Source of the DNA: Limnochorda pilosa
GTDB lineage: Bacteria; Bacillota; Limnochordia; Limnochordales; Limnochordaceae
Assembly: GCF_001544015.1 (NCBI RefSeq)
Contig: NZ_AP014924.1
Location: forward strand, 1,364,001-1,428,000
DNA length: 64,000 nucleotides
Direction of reading: 5' to 3'
The notes under the pieces: model-generated
Databases searched by the model: none
What the model was told of the DNA's origin: nothing
The model's input: the letters and a program-made list of their open reading frames with translations, nothing else
Shown: piece by piece, positions 56,694 through 64,000 of the stretch
Numbering within the stretch: position 1 is the first letter of the stretch
Layout: every line of letters begins with the position of its first letter
Program-made: the position numbers and the translations under genes

Positions 56694-57476
56694 TCAGTCG
56701 TGGGGCTCGTGGCACTGCACGCAGTTCATCTGGCCCCGAGTGTTGTCCATGCCTTCCTTGCCGTGGCAGCTCATGCAGCCCGTGACGCCGGCGGGCGTGC
56801 CGTAGGCGGGCACGAAGCTGCCCGCGGCCCGGCGGTTCAGGAGCTCCACGGCGCGTGCGGCCGTGTCGCCCGTCAGCTTCGCGCAGCGCTCGGCCCGCTC
56901 CTTGGAGGTGGCGCCGAAGCCGGACGCCTGGCACCAAAGGGTCACCGAGGCGTGGCAGAGCGGCGAGCCGGCGACCGTCTGGACCTGGGTCTCGCTGAAG
57001 GCGTTGCTCTGAGGCGTGGGCAGCGGCGTCTCGGTGTACCAGCCCACCAGCTCGTTCACGACGGCCTTGTACCCCTTCTCGTCGCTCACCAGGTTGACGA
57101 CGGCCGACGCTCCATTCAGGGCACCGCACAGGGTGGACCAACCCACCACGCCGCCCTCGCCGTACCGGAACATCTCGCTGGGGATGGCGGTGAAGGGGTG
57201 GCCCACCTTCTCCCGCAGCTCGCTCAGGATCGCTTCGGCCGCGCCGTACATGCAGCCGCCCCTGGAGTACGCGTCGTAGGCCTTGCGGCGCACGACCTCC
57301 GGGTCGAGGGGGACGTACGGCCACGGCCACGCCGGGATCTCGGCCGCGGTCGGGGCTGCGAGGCCCACGGCTCCCAGCAGGTGTCCCCCCACGGCGGCGC
57401 CCGCCACGAAGCCGCCGGCACCGGCGAGGAAGGCCCGGCGGGACAGGTGCTTGCGAAGGGCTCCTTCGTCGTCCAT
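56694..57476 (-). CDS. Tat-exported C-GCAxxG-C-C family protein with two heme c sites
   Basis: About 260 residues. A twin-arginine signal (HLSRRAFLAGAGG) directs folded export. The core has GGCMYGAAEAIL and GWSTLCGALNGASAVVNL, the GCAxxG family block, and further Cys in AGSPLCHASVTLWC and AERCAKL. The C-terminal tail carries two heme motifs, CMSCH and CVQCH. The family includes split-Soret cytochromes. ATG at 57476 has GGAGG eight bases upstream. Probably a redox partner for the neighbouring sulfur or quinol system. Confidence 0.85.
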   Translation of the reverse strand: MDDEGALRKHLSRRAFLAGAGGFVAGAAVGGHLLGAVGLAAPTAAEIPAWPWPYVPLDPEVVRRKAYDAYSRGGCMYGAAEAILSELREKVGHPFTAIPSEMFRYGEGGVVGWSTLCGALNGASAVVNLVSDEKGYKAVVNELVGWYTETPLPTPQSNAFSETQVQTVAGSPLCHASVTLWCQASGFGATSKERAERCAKLTGDTAARAVELLNRRAAGSFVPAYGTPAGVTGCMSCHGKEGMDNTRGQMNCVQCHEPHD

Positions 57477-57815
57477 TCTCGTCACCTCCCAAGGGTCGGG
57501 GCCGGCGGCGGTAGCTGCGCGGCCCCTCTCCCATCGTAGGCGGCCGGCCCTCAGGGCGTCGAGACCCTCGGGAAAGGAAGGGACGAGGCGACCTCACTTG
57601 GGGTCGAAGGTCCCGGCGGCTCTCGGGTCCCGACCCGGCAGGCCTCAGGTCCGCGCCGGGCCGTGGGTGCGGTCCGGCGCCGGTTCCCCGTCGGATGCTT
57701 CGTTCCCGCGTCCGATCGTGCGATAATAAGGGTAGGTGAGAGGCACAGGCCCGGCCCGGAACCTATCGACGGTACGACCGGGCGACCGGGACCGCATCCT
57801 CCGGAGGTGAGCACG
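57477..57815 (+). other. Divergent intergenic region with candidate promoter
   Basis: 339 bases between the GCAxxG gene (minus) and the unknown gene (plus). TTCGTT (57699-57704), 17-base spacer, GATAAT (57722-57727) is a plausible plus-strand promoter with a weak -35. Nothing else recognised. Confidence 0.4.
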
Positions 57816-58694
57816 GTGGCCGAGTACGGGCTGCTCGAGCGGCTGGGTCCTCACGATCTGGCCTTCATCGTCCGGACCACCACCCGCCGCCGTACGGACT
57901 ACGAGACGGTGGAGCGGATCGTGCGGGAGAACCCCGACTTCCTGGAGACGCTCCTGGACGACGACGCCCTCTTCCGGCGGGTGATCTCCGACGGGGAGAT
58001 CCTGCTGAAGATCTCGCCCTTCCTGTACTTCACGGTGCTGATCCGGCGAGCGCACCGGGACCTGAAGCAGACGCCCTTCACCCTGGAACCGGGGCCGGCG
58101 GGAAGGCTGCCGGTCTTCGACGCCCGGGAAGCGGCGGCTTTCCTGGATGACCCGGACGTCCAGGTCTACCTGGCCGAGGCCCTCAGCTCCTTCGTGCGGA
58201 CCCGGTCCTACACCATCTACGAGCGCGCGGCCCGCGGCCCCCGCCGGAAGCGGTGGAGCTTCAGCGACCTCCGCGTCTTCGACCTCCTGGATCTGGCGGA
58301 CCGGACGCCCGAAGCCGCCCGGTTCCCGGTCTACAAGCGGATCGGCGACCTCTGCCTCTACCTCACGGGCATCACCCCCGACCACGTGGTCCGTCACCCC
58401 GAGTCCGGTTCGGTCCGGGGCGCGCGGGCCCTGGGCGCCGGGGGAGGGCGCCAAGACCAGGTGCTCATGAGCCTGTCGGACTACGAGGAGCTGGGCAGCC
58501 GCTTCTACCGGCTGGCGAGCCGGAGCGAGGCCGCGGCCCGGGCAGGGTACGAGGCGATCCTCGCCCTTCTGGCGGACCACTTCCCGCTGGCCCGCAAGCC
58601 GCTCAACCTCATCAGCGAGCAGTATATCGCCTGGCTCCCGGGGACGCGTCCGGCAGGGAGTCCGCCACCAGACCCGCCTGCCGCGCCAGCCTGA
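57816..58694 (+). CDS. Uncharacterised protein
   Basis: 292 residues, family not recognised. Soluble, rich in charged helices and strands: LGPHDLAFIVRTTTRRRTDY, ENPDFLETLLDDDALFRRVI, LKISPFLYFTVLIRRAHRDL, SFVRTRSYTIYERA and PVYKRIGDLCLYLTGITPDH. No membrane segment or signal peptide. GTG at 57816 has GGAGGTGA upstream; the frame is open to 57663. The last 83 bases overlap the convergent XRE regulator. It lies between the sulfur and respiratory clusters. Confidence 0.7.
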   Translation: MAEYGLLERLGPHDLAFIVRTTTRRRTDYETVERIVRENPDFLETLLDDDALFRRVISDGEILLKISPFLYFTVLIRRAHRDLKQTPFTLEPGPAGRLPVFDAREAAAFLDDPDVQVYLAEALSSFVRTRSYTIYERAARGPRRKRWSFSDLRVFDLLDLADRTPEAARFPVYKRIGDLCLYLTGITPDHVVRHPESGSVRGARALGAGGGRQDQVLMSLSDYEELGSRFYRLASRSEAAARAGYEAILALLADHFPLARKPLNLISEQYIAWLPGTRPAGSPPPDPPAAPA

Positions 58695-59424
58695 GCACCG
58701 ACATGAAGAACTCGAGCTCCCGGGCATCCAGGGACGAGATGAGGCAGAGGAGCTCGTGGCGCTCGGGGTCCGCCAGGAGCCGCCGGAGCGCAGGCGACAG
58801 CGCCGCCTGCACGTCCGCCTGACTGCTGGCGGGCGAGAGGAGGAGGGTGCACGGGCTGCAGCGGAGCACCTCCGCCAGCCGCTCGATGGTGCGCAGGGAG
58901 GGCAGGGTCTCGCCCCGCTCGATCTGGCCGATGAGCCCCGCGGACACCTGGGCCCGCTCGGCCAGTTCCGCCTGGGTGAGCCCCCAGAAGGCCCGCAGGG
59001 CCCGCACCCGGCCCGCCAGCGCGCCGCCCCCGCCGTAGAGGCGTTCCAGGGGGATGCCCAGGGCTCCCGCCAGGCTCTCGATCACGTCCACCGAGGGCGT
59101 GATGGCCGACTCCTCCACCTGCCGCAGGAAGCGGGCCGGGAGCTCGGCCCGGCGGGCTGCTTCCTCCAGGCTCAAGCCCCGGCCGCGGCGCTCCTCCTTC
59201 AGCATCCGGCCGATGCTGGCCGGCGCGGGCGCATCCGGGTAGAAGGCGTCGGGGGCGACGCCGAGCGCCCCGGCCACCCGGTCCACCACCGTGGGCGAGG
59301 GCTGCTTCAGTCCCCGCTCCACCTCGCTCAGGTAGGAGGCCGAGGTGCCGCAGCGGGCCGCCAGTCGCTTGAGCGAGATGCCCTGCTCGATCCGGAGCCG
59401 GTTGAGGACGGCGCCATCGAACAC
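58612..59424 (-). CDS. Regulator with three tandem XRE-type HTH domains
   Basis: 270 residues. Three helix-turn-helix units are visible: LNRLRIEQGISLKRLAARCG with SYLSEVERG (about 6-45); KEERRGRGLSLEEAARRAEL with FLRQVEES (about 80-120); LRAFWGLTQAELAERAQVSA with IGQIERGETLPS (about 155-190). A C-terminal helical tail of about 60 residues follows. GTG at 59424 has GGGAGG seven bases upstream; longer starts are possible. It follows the multiheme cytochrome gene on the same strand and probably regulates the cluster. Confidence 0.85.
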   Translation of the reverse strand: MFDGAVLNRLRIEQGISLKRLAARCGTSASYLSEVERGLKQPSPTVVDRVAGALGVAPDAFYPDAPAPASIGRMLKEERRGRGLSLEEAARRAELPARFLRQVEESAITPSVDVIESLAGALGIPLERLYGGGGALAGRVRALRAFWGLTQAELAERAQVSAGLIGQIERGETLPSLRTIERLAEVLRCSPCTLLLSPASSQADVQAALSPALRRLLADPERHELLCLISSLDARELEFFMSVLRLARQAGLVADSLPDASPGARRYTAR

Positions 59425-59461
59425 GCGAAGGCCTCCCGTGAACGTGATCACCCTCTCTTGT

Positions 59462-61030
59462 TTACTTCGTGGGACCGGGTTCCGTTCCTGGTGCGGTCGC
59501 ACCCGCACCGTAGCCCACGTTGTGGCACGCGTGGCAGGCATCCGAGGTTTGTTCCCCCTCGTTCTGGAGGCAGCCGGAACCCGTCGCCTGGGGGACGGGG
59601 ACGCGGACGCCGTCCACCTTGCGGGTGAGGACGATGCCGTCCTCTTCGACGCGTACGTAGGGCAGCGGCTCGCCCGAGCCTGTCACCGCCACCCGGTCGC
59701 CCGCGCGGAAGGTGGGGAAGCCTTCCAACTGCTGGCGCGGGTCGACGAAGACGGCCCCGTCCGCCGCGGTGAGCTCCCGGCTCCGGATGGGCCGGCTCAC
59801 GGTACCGTGGCACTCGAGGCACTGGACCTGGACCGCCTCTTCCATGGTCCGAGGCCGGTCGCCGTGGACCCCGCCTGCCTCCGGGTCGCCCATCACCTCA
59901 CGCCGGGTGTGGCAATCGATGCAGTCGAGCTCCACCTCGCAGAGCGTGTATCGACTCCCGGGCAGGTAGTACTCCCGCACGCGCTCCTCCCAGGCGGCCT
60001 GGCGCTCCTCGGGAGAGAGGGGCCCCTCGGGCGTCCACGGCGTCCGGCCGGTGAACCCGTCCGGCACCGGCGGCACGATCCGATCGTCCGCCGCCAGGCG
60101 GGAGGCGGGGGTGAAGCGCATGCCGGCCAGGGAGTGAACCCCCTGGTTGTGGCACGTGTTGCACTGGGTGTAGGGGATCTGGGTGGTGAAGCGGTGCTCG
60201 CGGGGCGCGCTCGGGTCCTCGGGGGTGAGGACGTGGCAGGCGGCGCACCCCTCCGGGCGTCCGCCGGGTGGCTCCGTGCCGGGGCCAGCCTGCGTACCCG
60301 CGTGCCGGGTGCGCCTGGCCTGAGACGCCCCCCTCGAGTCGTCCTCCTGCGGGTCCGAGGAGCTCCCGGCTGCACCGGCGGTGGTACCCAGGTGGCAGGC
60401 GCTCAGGCAGCTCTCCTGGAAGGCCGGCTCCAGCGGGTGCCCGTCCAGGGGCGAGGGGAGAGCCCGCGCCGCTCCCGCGTCCGGGTCGTCCATGGGCGGG
60501 AGCCCGAAGGCCCTTCGCACCTGGGCGACCTCGCCCGCCTTGGTGGCCATGAGATGCTCCGGCACCCGCTGCGCGTGGTCGAAGTCGGGGCCTCGGGAAG
60601 CATGACACGCCCCCTCGCCCGCGCCCGAGCCGCTGCAGCCTGTGACCGCCACGTCGAGGCGGGACGGGTTCGGTCCTCCCAGGAGGCCCTGGTGGGCGAG
60701 ATCCTCTTCCAGGGCCAAAGGCTCGCCGCCGTGGCAATCGCTGCACCCTACCACGCCGGGCGGATGCGACGGACTGACGGGCTCCACGTCTGGGTGGCAG
60801 GTCTCGCAGCGCTCGATCCGGCCGTCGGCCAGCACCCGCTGGAAGGGTTCGACGGGCAGGCCCACCGACCGGCGGAGTTCCTTCCAGGGCAGGTGGGCCT
60901 CCCGCAGCAGGAGGAGCGCCAGGGGGATCAGCAGCCCGACCAGGGCGATGAAGCGCCAATGGTCTTCGGGCCTCCTTGGGGCGAAGGGGCTTCGTCCGCG
61001 CCGCACGGGGGCCGCACCTCCTCTCTCCAT
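59462..61030 (-). CDS. Membrane-anchored multiheme cytochrome c
   Basis: 522 residues with one N-terminal membrane segment (about residues 27-45) and a large outer domain. Seven canonical heme motifs: CETCH, CSDCH, CAACH, CNTCH, CIDCH, CLECH and CHACH. Two more Cys-His groups are spaced unusually: CLSACH (CX3CH) and a CX9CH starting in VTGCSGSG. The ATG overlaps the upstream stop (TGATG). It is the electron-exit or entry subunit of the neighbouring quinol complex by position; not a recognised NrfA or octaheme reductase. Confidence 0.88.
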   Translation of the reverse strand: MERGGAAPVRRGRSPFAPRRPEDHWRFIALVGLLIPLALLLLREAHLPWKELRRSVGLPVEPFQRVLADGRIERCETCHPDVEPVSPSHPPGVVGCSDCHGGEPLALEEDLAHQGLLGGPNPSRLDVAVTGCSGSGAGEGACHASRGPDFDHAQRVPEHLMATKAGEVAQVRRAFGLPPMDDPDAGAARALPSPLDGHPLEPAFQESCLSACHLGTTAGAAGSSSDPQEDDSRGASQARRTRHAGTQAGPGTEPPGGRPEGCAACHVLTPEDPSAPREHRFTTQIPYTQCNTCHNQGVHSLAGMRFTPASRLAADDRIVPPVPDGFTGRTPWTPEGPLSPEERQAAWEERVREYYLPGSRYTLCEVELDCIDCHTRREVMGDPEAGGVHGDRPRTMEEAVQVQCLECHGTVSRPIRSRELTAADGAVFVDPRQQLEGFPTFRAGDRVAVTGSGEPLPYVRVEEDGIVLTRKVDGVRVPVPQATGSGCLQNEGEQTSDACHACHNVGYGAGATAPGTEPGPTK

Positions 61031-61467
61031 CAGCCGAGAAGACCCAGCGCGGCGGCCACGGTGAGGAGCGCGGCAAGCCCCACGAGTCCAAGCCCCACCC
61101 AACCCGCGTCGCGCCTGAGCCACCGCTCGAGCCGCGGCAGGGCCGCCAGCACCAGAAGTCCCATGATGGGCAGCACCACCCCGGCCAGCCAGGAAGGAAG
61201 CCTTCGCAGGAGGAACTGAATCGACGCAAAGACCCAGGGCGCGTGGCCTCCGAAGGCCGGGGCCCCCGCCGGCGAAGGTGCTCCGCCGGCGGCGGGAGCG
61301 TCACCCGCCGGGTCCAGCCCGGGAATGAGGAAGATGGCCAGGAGCACCAGCACGTCCAGCGCCGCCAGGGCCGCCACCCACTCCCGGGCGGCGAGCCGGG
61401 CGAAGGGGAGGCGCGGGTGCGGGGCGGGGCGGGGGTGCTTCCTCGGTTGGGGTCGGGGCACGCTCAT
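61030..61467 (-). CDS. PetD / subunit IV-like membrane protein with degenerate PEWY motif
   Basis: 145 residues with three membrane segments. The pattern LAIFLIPGLDPAG, then APWVFASIQFLLRRLPSWLA and VVLPIMGLLVLAALPRLERW mirrors cytochrome b6f subunit IV ([21 protein letters not shown]). The quinol-oxidation PEWY becomes APWV, so the catalytic Glu is absent. A Pro/Gly/Ala-rich insertion lies between helix 1 and the motif. ATG at 61467 after GGAAGGAG. Assignment is by alignment by eye. Confidence 0.65.
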   Translation of the reverse strand: MSVPRPQPRKHPRPAPHPRLPFARLAAREWVAALAALDVLVLLAIFLIPGLDPAGDAPAAGGAPSPAGAPAFGGHAPWVFASIQFLLRRLPSWLAGVVLPIMGLLVLAALPRLERWLRRDAGWVGLGLVGLAALLTVAAALGLLG

Positions 61468-61552
61468 GCCGGTGTCGCTCCTTCCGTCGCCCGAGCTCGC
61501 AGGTTGCGGGGCCTGTCGCGAGCCTGGGGGTACGGGCGGGATCGCCCTGGGA

Positions 61553-62245
61553 TCAGAGGCCCGAGCGGCGGTTGTCCCGCCGCACCCGGTGGAAGTGCCA
61601 CCCCATGAACGCCGCCAGCAGCCCGGGAAGCAACAGGATGTGCCACAGGTAGGGCGCCAGCAGGGTGCCGGGGCCGGACGTCCCGGGCCCCAGCAGCAAG
61701 CGGGCGGCTGCGGCGCCCACAGCGCCCATCTGCCCGCCCAGGCCGAGCCCCACCGAGCGGGCCTCCAGGGAGCGGGTGTCGCCCAGGAGCAGGTAGCCGG
61801 TGAAGTCGGCCAGCACCGTCAGGAGACCCAGGCCCACGCCCACCAGCCAGTTGGCCTCCCGGGGCGGCCGGTACGCCCGCTTCAGGATCACCCGTGCCGT
61901 GTGGGCGGCCACCGCCACCACCATCCCGTTGCCCGCCCAGAAGTGGAGGGCCCGCCAGAAGCTCCCGTAGGGCGCCACCGACGTGATCTCCACCAGGCTT
62001 GCGTGGGGGCGGGCCGGGTCGTAGTGGAAGATGAGGGCCAGGCCGCTCACGACCACAGCCAGGAAGGAGAGGGCTGCCATGCCGCCCAGGCAGAAGGTGT
62101 GGCGGAAGCCACCCAGGCTCTCGGGCACGTGGCGGGGCCGAAGGTGGCCCAGGAAGCCGCGGCTGCCCCGCTCCCCTCCGGGCAGGCCGGGCGCGCCAGG
62201 GCCGGCCGGCTCGGCGATGGGGCCGGTTCGCGTGGCGGAGTTCAT
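61553..62245 (-). CDS. Cytochrome b6-like subunit
   Basis: 230 residues with four membrane helices, the size of b6. HTFCLGGMAALSFLAVVVSG keeps the Cys that binds heme c_i in b6. Heme-ligand His pairs are in ALHFWAGNGMVVAVAAHTAR (helix B) and YLWHILLLPGLLAAFMGWHF (helix D). The RPPREANWLVGVGLGLLTVL segment follows b6. The usual PWDQ-like loop reads LLGDTRS. It overlaps the Rieske stop by ATGA and has GGAGGGAGG before the ATG. Confidence 0.88.
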   Translation of the reverse strand: MNSATRTGPIAEPAGPGAPGLPGGERGSRGFLGHLRPRHVPESLGGFRHTFCLGGMAALSFLAVVVSGLALIFHYDPARPHASLVEITSVAPYGSFWRALHFWAGNGMVVAVAAHTARVILKRAYRPPREANWLVGVGLGLLTVLADFTGYLLLGDTRSLEARSVGLGLGGQMGAVGAAAARLLLGPGTSGPGTLLAPYLWHILLLPGLLAAFMGWHFHRVRRDNRRSGL

Positions 62246-62700
62246 GCCCCTCCCTCCTCAAGCCGAAGCCGGGTCCCCGCCGGCACCGGATGCGCCGGAT
62301 CCGCCCAGAGGACCCCGTCCTCTTCCCACAGGGCCGCGTGGGGCAGGGGACGGGTTGCGGGCCCGTGCACGGCGGCGCCCGATGGATCGAAGCGGCTGCC
62401 GTGGCAGGGGCATCGCCAGCCGCCTGAGGACGGGTCAGACTCAAGCGGGCAGCCCAGGTGGGTGCAGCGGCCCAGCACCGCGGCCAGGTCCCCACCCGCT
62501 TCGTGGACGATCCAGAGGGGCTGGCCGGCTACGGGAAGGCGGCTGCCGGGAGGGAAGGCGCTCGCGGGCCCGGCGCGCACCGCCGCCTGGGCCGGACCCG
62601 CCTGCCAGCTAGCGAAGCGGACGAGAGGGAGCGCGAGGAGGGAGGTGCCCAGGGCCGCACCCGCCCGCCACGCCCTGCCCAGGAAGGAGCGCCGGGTCAT
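62242..62700 (-). CDS. Rieske [2Fe-2S] protein
   Basis: 152 residues. A twin-arginine signal/anchor (MTRRSFLGRAWRAGAALG) precedes the domain. The cluster ligands are in CTHLGC and CPCHGSRFDPSG, the classic Rieske pair. It overlaps both neighbours by ATGA. It is the iron-sulfur subunit of the b6-like complex. Confidence 0.94.
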   Translation of the reverse strand: MTRRSFLGRAWRAGAALGTSLLALPLVRFASWQAGPAQAAVRAGPASAFPPGSRLPVAGQPLWIVHEAGGDLAAVLGRCTHLGCPLESDPSSGGWRCPCHGSRFDPSGAAVHGPATRPLPHAALWEEDGVLWADPAHPVPAGTRLRLEEGGA

Positions 62701-63611
62701 CCCCACCAGCCCACCCGCTGCCCGCCGTAGACCACCAGGTAGCGAAGCACCAGCCCGCCCACCAGTACCAGTGTGCCGCTGAGGGCGGGCAGCCACCGGG
62801 CCGCGGCCCGGGGCAGCCGTATGCCCCGCAGCTCGCCCCACTCGAGCGCCAGGGGTGCGGCCAGGCCCGCCAGCACCAGCCCCACCCAGAAGAGGGGGGC
62901 GAGGGGGCCGGCCAACCAGGCCGCCACCGACGCCTCCACGGGCGCAGGGCCCATCAGCCCGTAGAGGACCAGCAGCGCCACCAGGAAGATCTCGGTGGCG
63001 ATGAGGGCGGCGTCCCAGCGGAGGAGCAGGTGCTTCTCCGCTTGGTTCCAGCCCCCCGCCCGTGCGGCGGGCCCGAGAGACCCAAGCGTCATCAGGGACG
63101 CCACGCCCGTGGAGACGGCCGATACCAGGAAGACAGGCGCCAGGAGCGGGCTCTGCCACAGCGGCCGCATGGCGGCGCCCAGGAGCAGGGCGGTGTAGAC
63201 GGCCACCCCGAGGCCCAGGGGGATCCCCACCTGCGCCAGGCGCCTCCGCAGCCGCAGAGGCCGGGCCGGGCTCCGCGGGCGGAGTCGCTCGGGGAGCCAG
63301 AGGTAGCCGTGGGCCAAGGCCAGCAGGATGAAGAGGGTGAGCAGCCAGACACCCCACGACATGGGCGAGGCCAGCCGCCAGCGGCTGAAGAGCCAGAAGG
63401 CCGCGAAGGGCCGTCCCAGGTCCAGGAGGAGGAAGCCTGTGCCCACCGCCACGGGCCAGGGGGCCAGATACGCGCCCCAGGCGCCCAGCCGCCGGTAGGC
63501 GGCCGGGTCCCGCAGGGCGGCGGCCGCCGCGAAGACGAAGGCGCCCGCGCCGAGCCCCGCCAGGAAGAGGTAGAGGACGATCAGCCAGCCCCACTCGGGT
63601 TCGCTCGTCAT
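62697..63611 (-). CDS. NrfD/PsrC-type quinone-interacting membrane subunit
   Basis: 304 residues with eight to nine membrane segments. WGWLIVLYLFLAGLGAGAFV, GTGFLLLDLGRPFAAFWLFS, SPMSWGVWLLTLFILLALA and ALEWGELRGIRLP fit NrfD. In this family it exchanges electrons between quinone and the 4Fe-4S subunit. It starts two bases after the 4Fe-4S gene and overlaps the Rieske gene. Confidence 0.93.
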   Translation of the reverse strand: MTSEPEWGWLIVLYLFLAGLGAGAFVFAAAAALRDPAAYRRLGAWGAYLAPWPVAVGTGFLLLDLGRPFAAFWLFSRWRLASPMSWGVWLLTLFILLALAHGYLWLPERLRPRSPARPLRLRRRLAQVGIPLGLGVAVYTALLLGAAMRPLWQSPLLAPVFLVSAVSTGVASLMTLGSLGPAARAGGWNQAEKHLLLRWDAALIATEIFLVALLVLYGLMGPAPVEASVAAWLAGPLAPLFWVGLVLAGLAAPLALEWGELRGIRLPRAAARWLPALSGTLVLVGGLVLRYLVVYGGQRVGWWG

Positions 63612-63613
63612 GG

Positions 63614-64000
63614 TCAGACCTCCTTGGCGGCGGCGTGCACCAACCGATCCCGCACCTCGCCCCGCACCGAGGGCAACCCCGTGCGGTCGTCGGTGGGCAC
63701 GGGCGCGTCGATGTAGTAGACCGCCGGACCCGTGCCCAGTTCGGTCAGGAGCTGCCGGTGGGGGTAGGTGGCCAAGAGCCGCGAGACCAGGCTGTTGGGG
63801 TCGTTCAGGTCGCCGGCCCAGCGGGCGCCCCCCACGCAGGTGGTGACGCACGAAGGCGGGGTCCCCCGGTCCAGCCGGTGGACGCAGAGGGTGCACTTGT
63901 CGGCCAGGCCCCGCTCCTCGTCGATGAAGCGGGCCTCGTAGGGACAGGAGACCACGCAGTACCGGCAGCCCACGCACCGGTTCGCATCCACCAGCACCAC
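63614..64000 (-). CDS. 4Fe-4S ferredoxin subunit (NrfC/PsrB/DmsB type), cut by right edge
   Basis: Open to the end of the window; about 128 residues seen. CVGCRYCVVSCPYEARF and CTLCVHRLDRGTPPSCVTTC are the third and fourth cysteine groups of the four-cluster CISM B subunit, so the first two groups lie beyond 64000. It passes electrons between NrfD and a catalytic subunit, probably encoded upstream outside the window. Confidence 0.92.
   Translation of the reverse strand: MVLVDANRCVGCRYCVVSCPYEARFIDEERGLADKCTLCVHRLDRGTPPSCVTTCVGGARWAGDLNDPNSLVSRLLATYPHRQLLTELGTGPAVYYIDAPVPTDDRTGLPSVRGEVRDRLVHAAAKEV

Overview
The window is a high-GC, gene-dense bacterial chromosome segment with the gene order of a spore-forming member of the Firmicutes in the broad sense. 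The order rapZ-whiA, cggR-gap-pgk-tpiA-eno-secG, smpB-ssrA and tig-clpP-clpX-lonB, together with an alpha/beta-type spore protein and a GerMN protein, supports this. Several features point to an outer membrane: a secreted protein ends in a beta-barrel-like domain with a C-terminal Phe, and both solute-binding proteins have cleavable signal peptides without a lipobox Cys. With the GC content this suggests a Limnochordia-like lineage, which is an inference and not proven by the sequence. No rRNA, insertion sequence or CRISPR array was seen.

Bases 1-9.6 kb hold the end of rapZ, whiA (apparently without a standard start codon and without the usual yvcK before it), the central glycolytic operon (phosphoglycerate mutase missing), secG with its own promoter, and a membrane pyrophosphatase. 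Bases 9.7-23.6 kb hold the PEGA/barrel protein, a c-di-GMP-I riboswitch reading into a GAF-GAF-GGDEF cyclase, smpB and tmRNA, an AMIN-amidase, GerMN protein, murD, rph, the XTP/dITP pyrophosphatase, tRNA-Pro, tRNA-Gly and a chemoreceptor.

Bases 23.7-30.5 kb form a dicarboxylate locus: two-subunit class I hydratase (fumarase or L-tartrate dehydratase), TctCAB-type tripartite tricarboxylate transporter, a tartrate/D-malate dehydrogenase and a convergent IclR regulator. Very stable hairpins sit at three junctions of this operon. Bases 30.6-36.7 kb hold tRNA-Arg, tRNA-His and a BMP-type nucleoside ABC transporter, again with a long hairpin after the binding-protein gene. Bases 36.8-45.1 kb hold a DUF815 ATPase, tRNA-Lys, a broken MFS gene, a PhoX-like protein, a two-gene ABC exporter, an EAL phosphodiesterase, the spore protein and tRNA-Leu.

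Bases 45.2-53.9 kb carry the protein quality-control genes tig, clpP, clpX and lonB, an MFS transporter that overlaps lonB antisense, and an S9 peptidase. Bases 53.9-57.5 kb are a minus-strand sulfur-handling set (DsrE-like, TusA, SQR-like flavoprotein, DUF1641) preceded by a Tat-exported GCAxxG diheme protein. Bases 58.6-64 kb are a minus-strand, translationally coupled respiratory cluster: 4Fe-4S subunit (cut by the window edge), NrfD, Rieske, cytochrome b6-like, PetD-like with a lost PEWY motif, a multiheme cytochrome c, then a three-HTH regulator. This last cluster, which joins CISM-type B/C subunits to a b6-like quinol complex, is the best candidate for an undescribed system.
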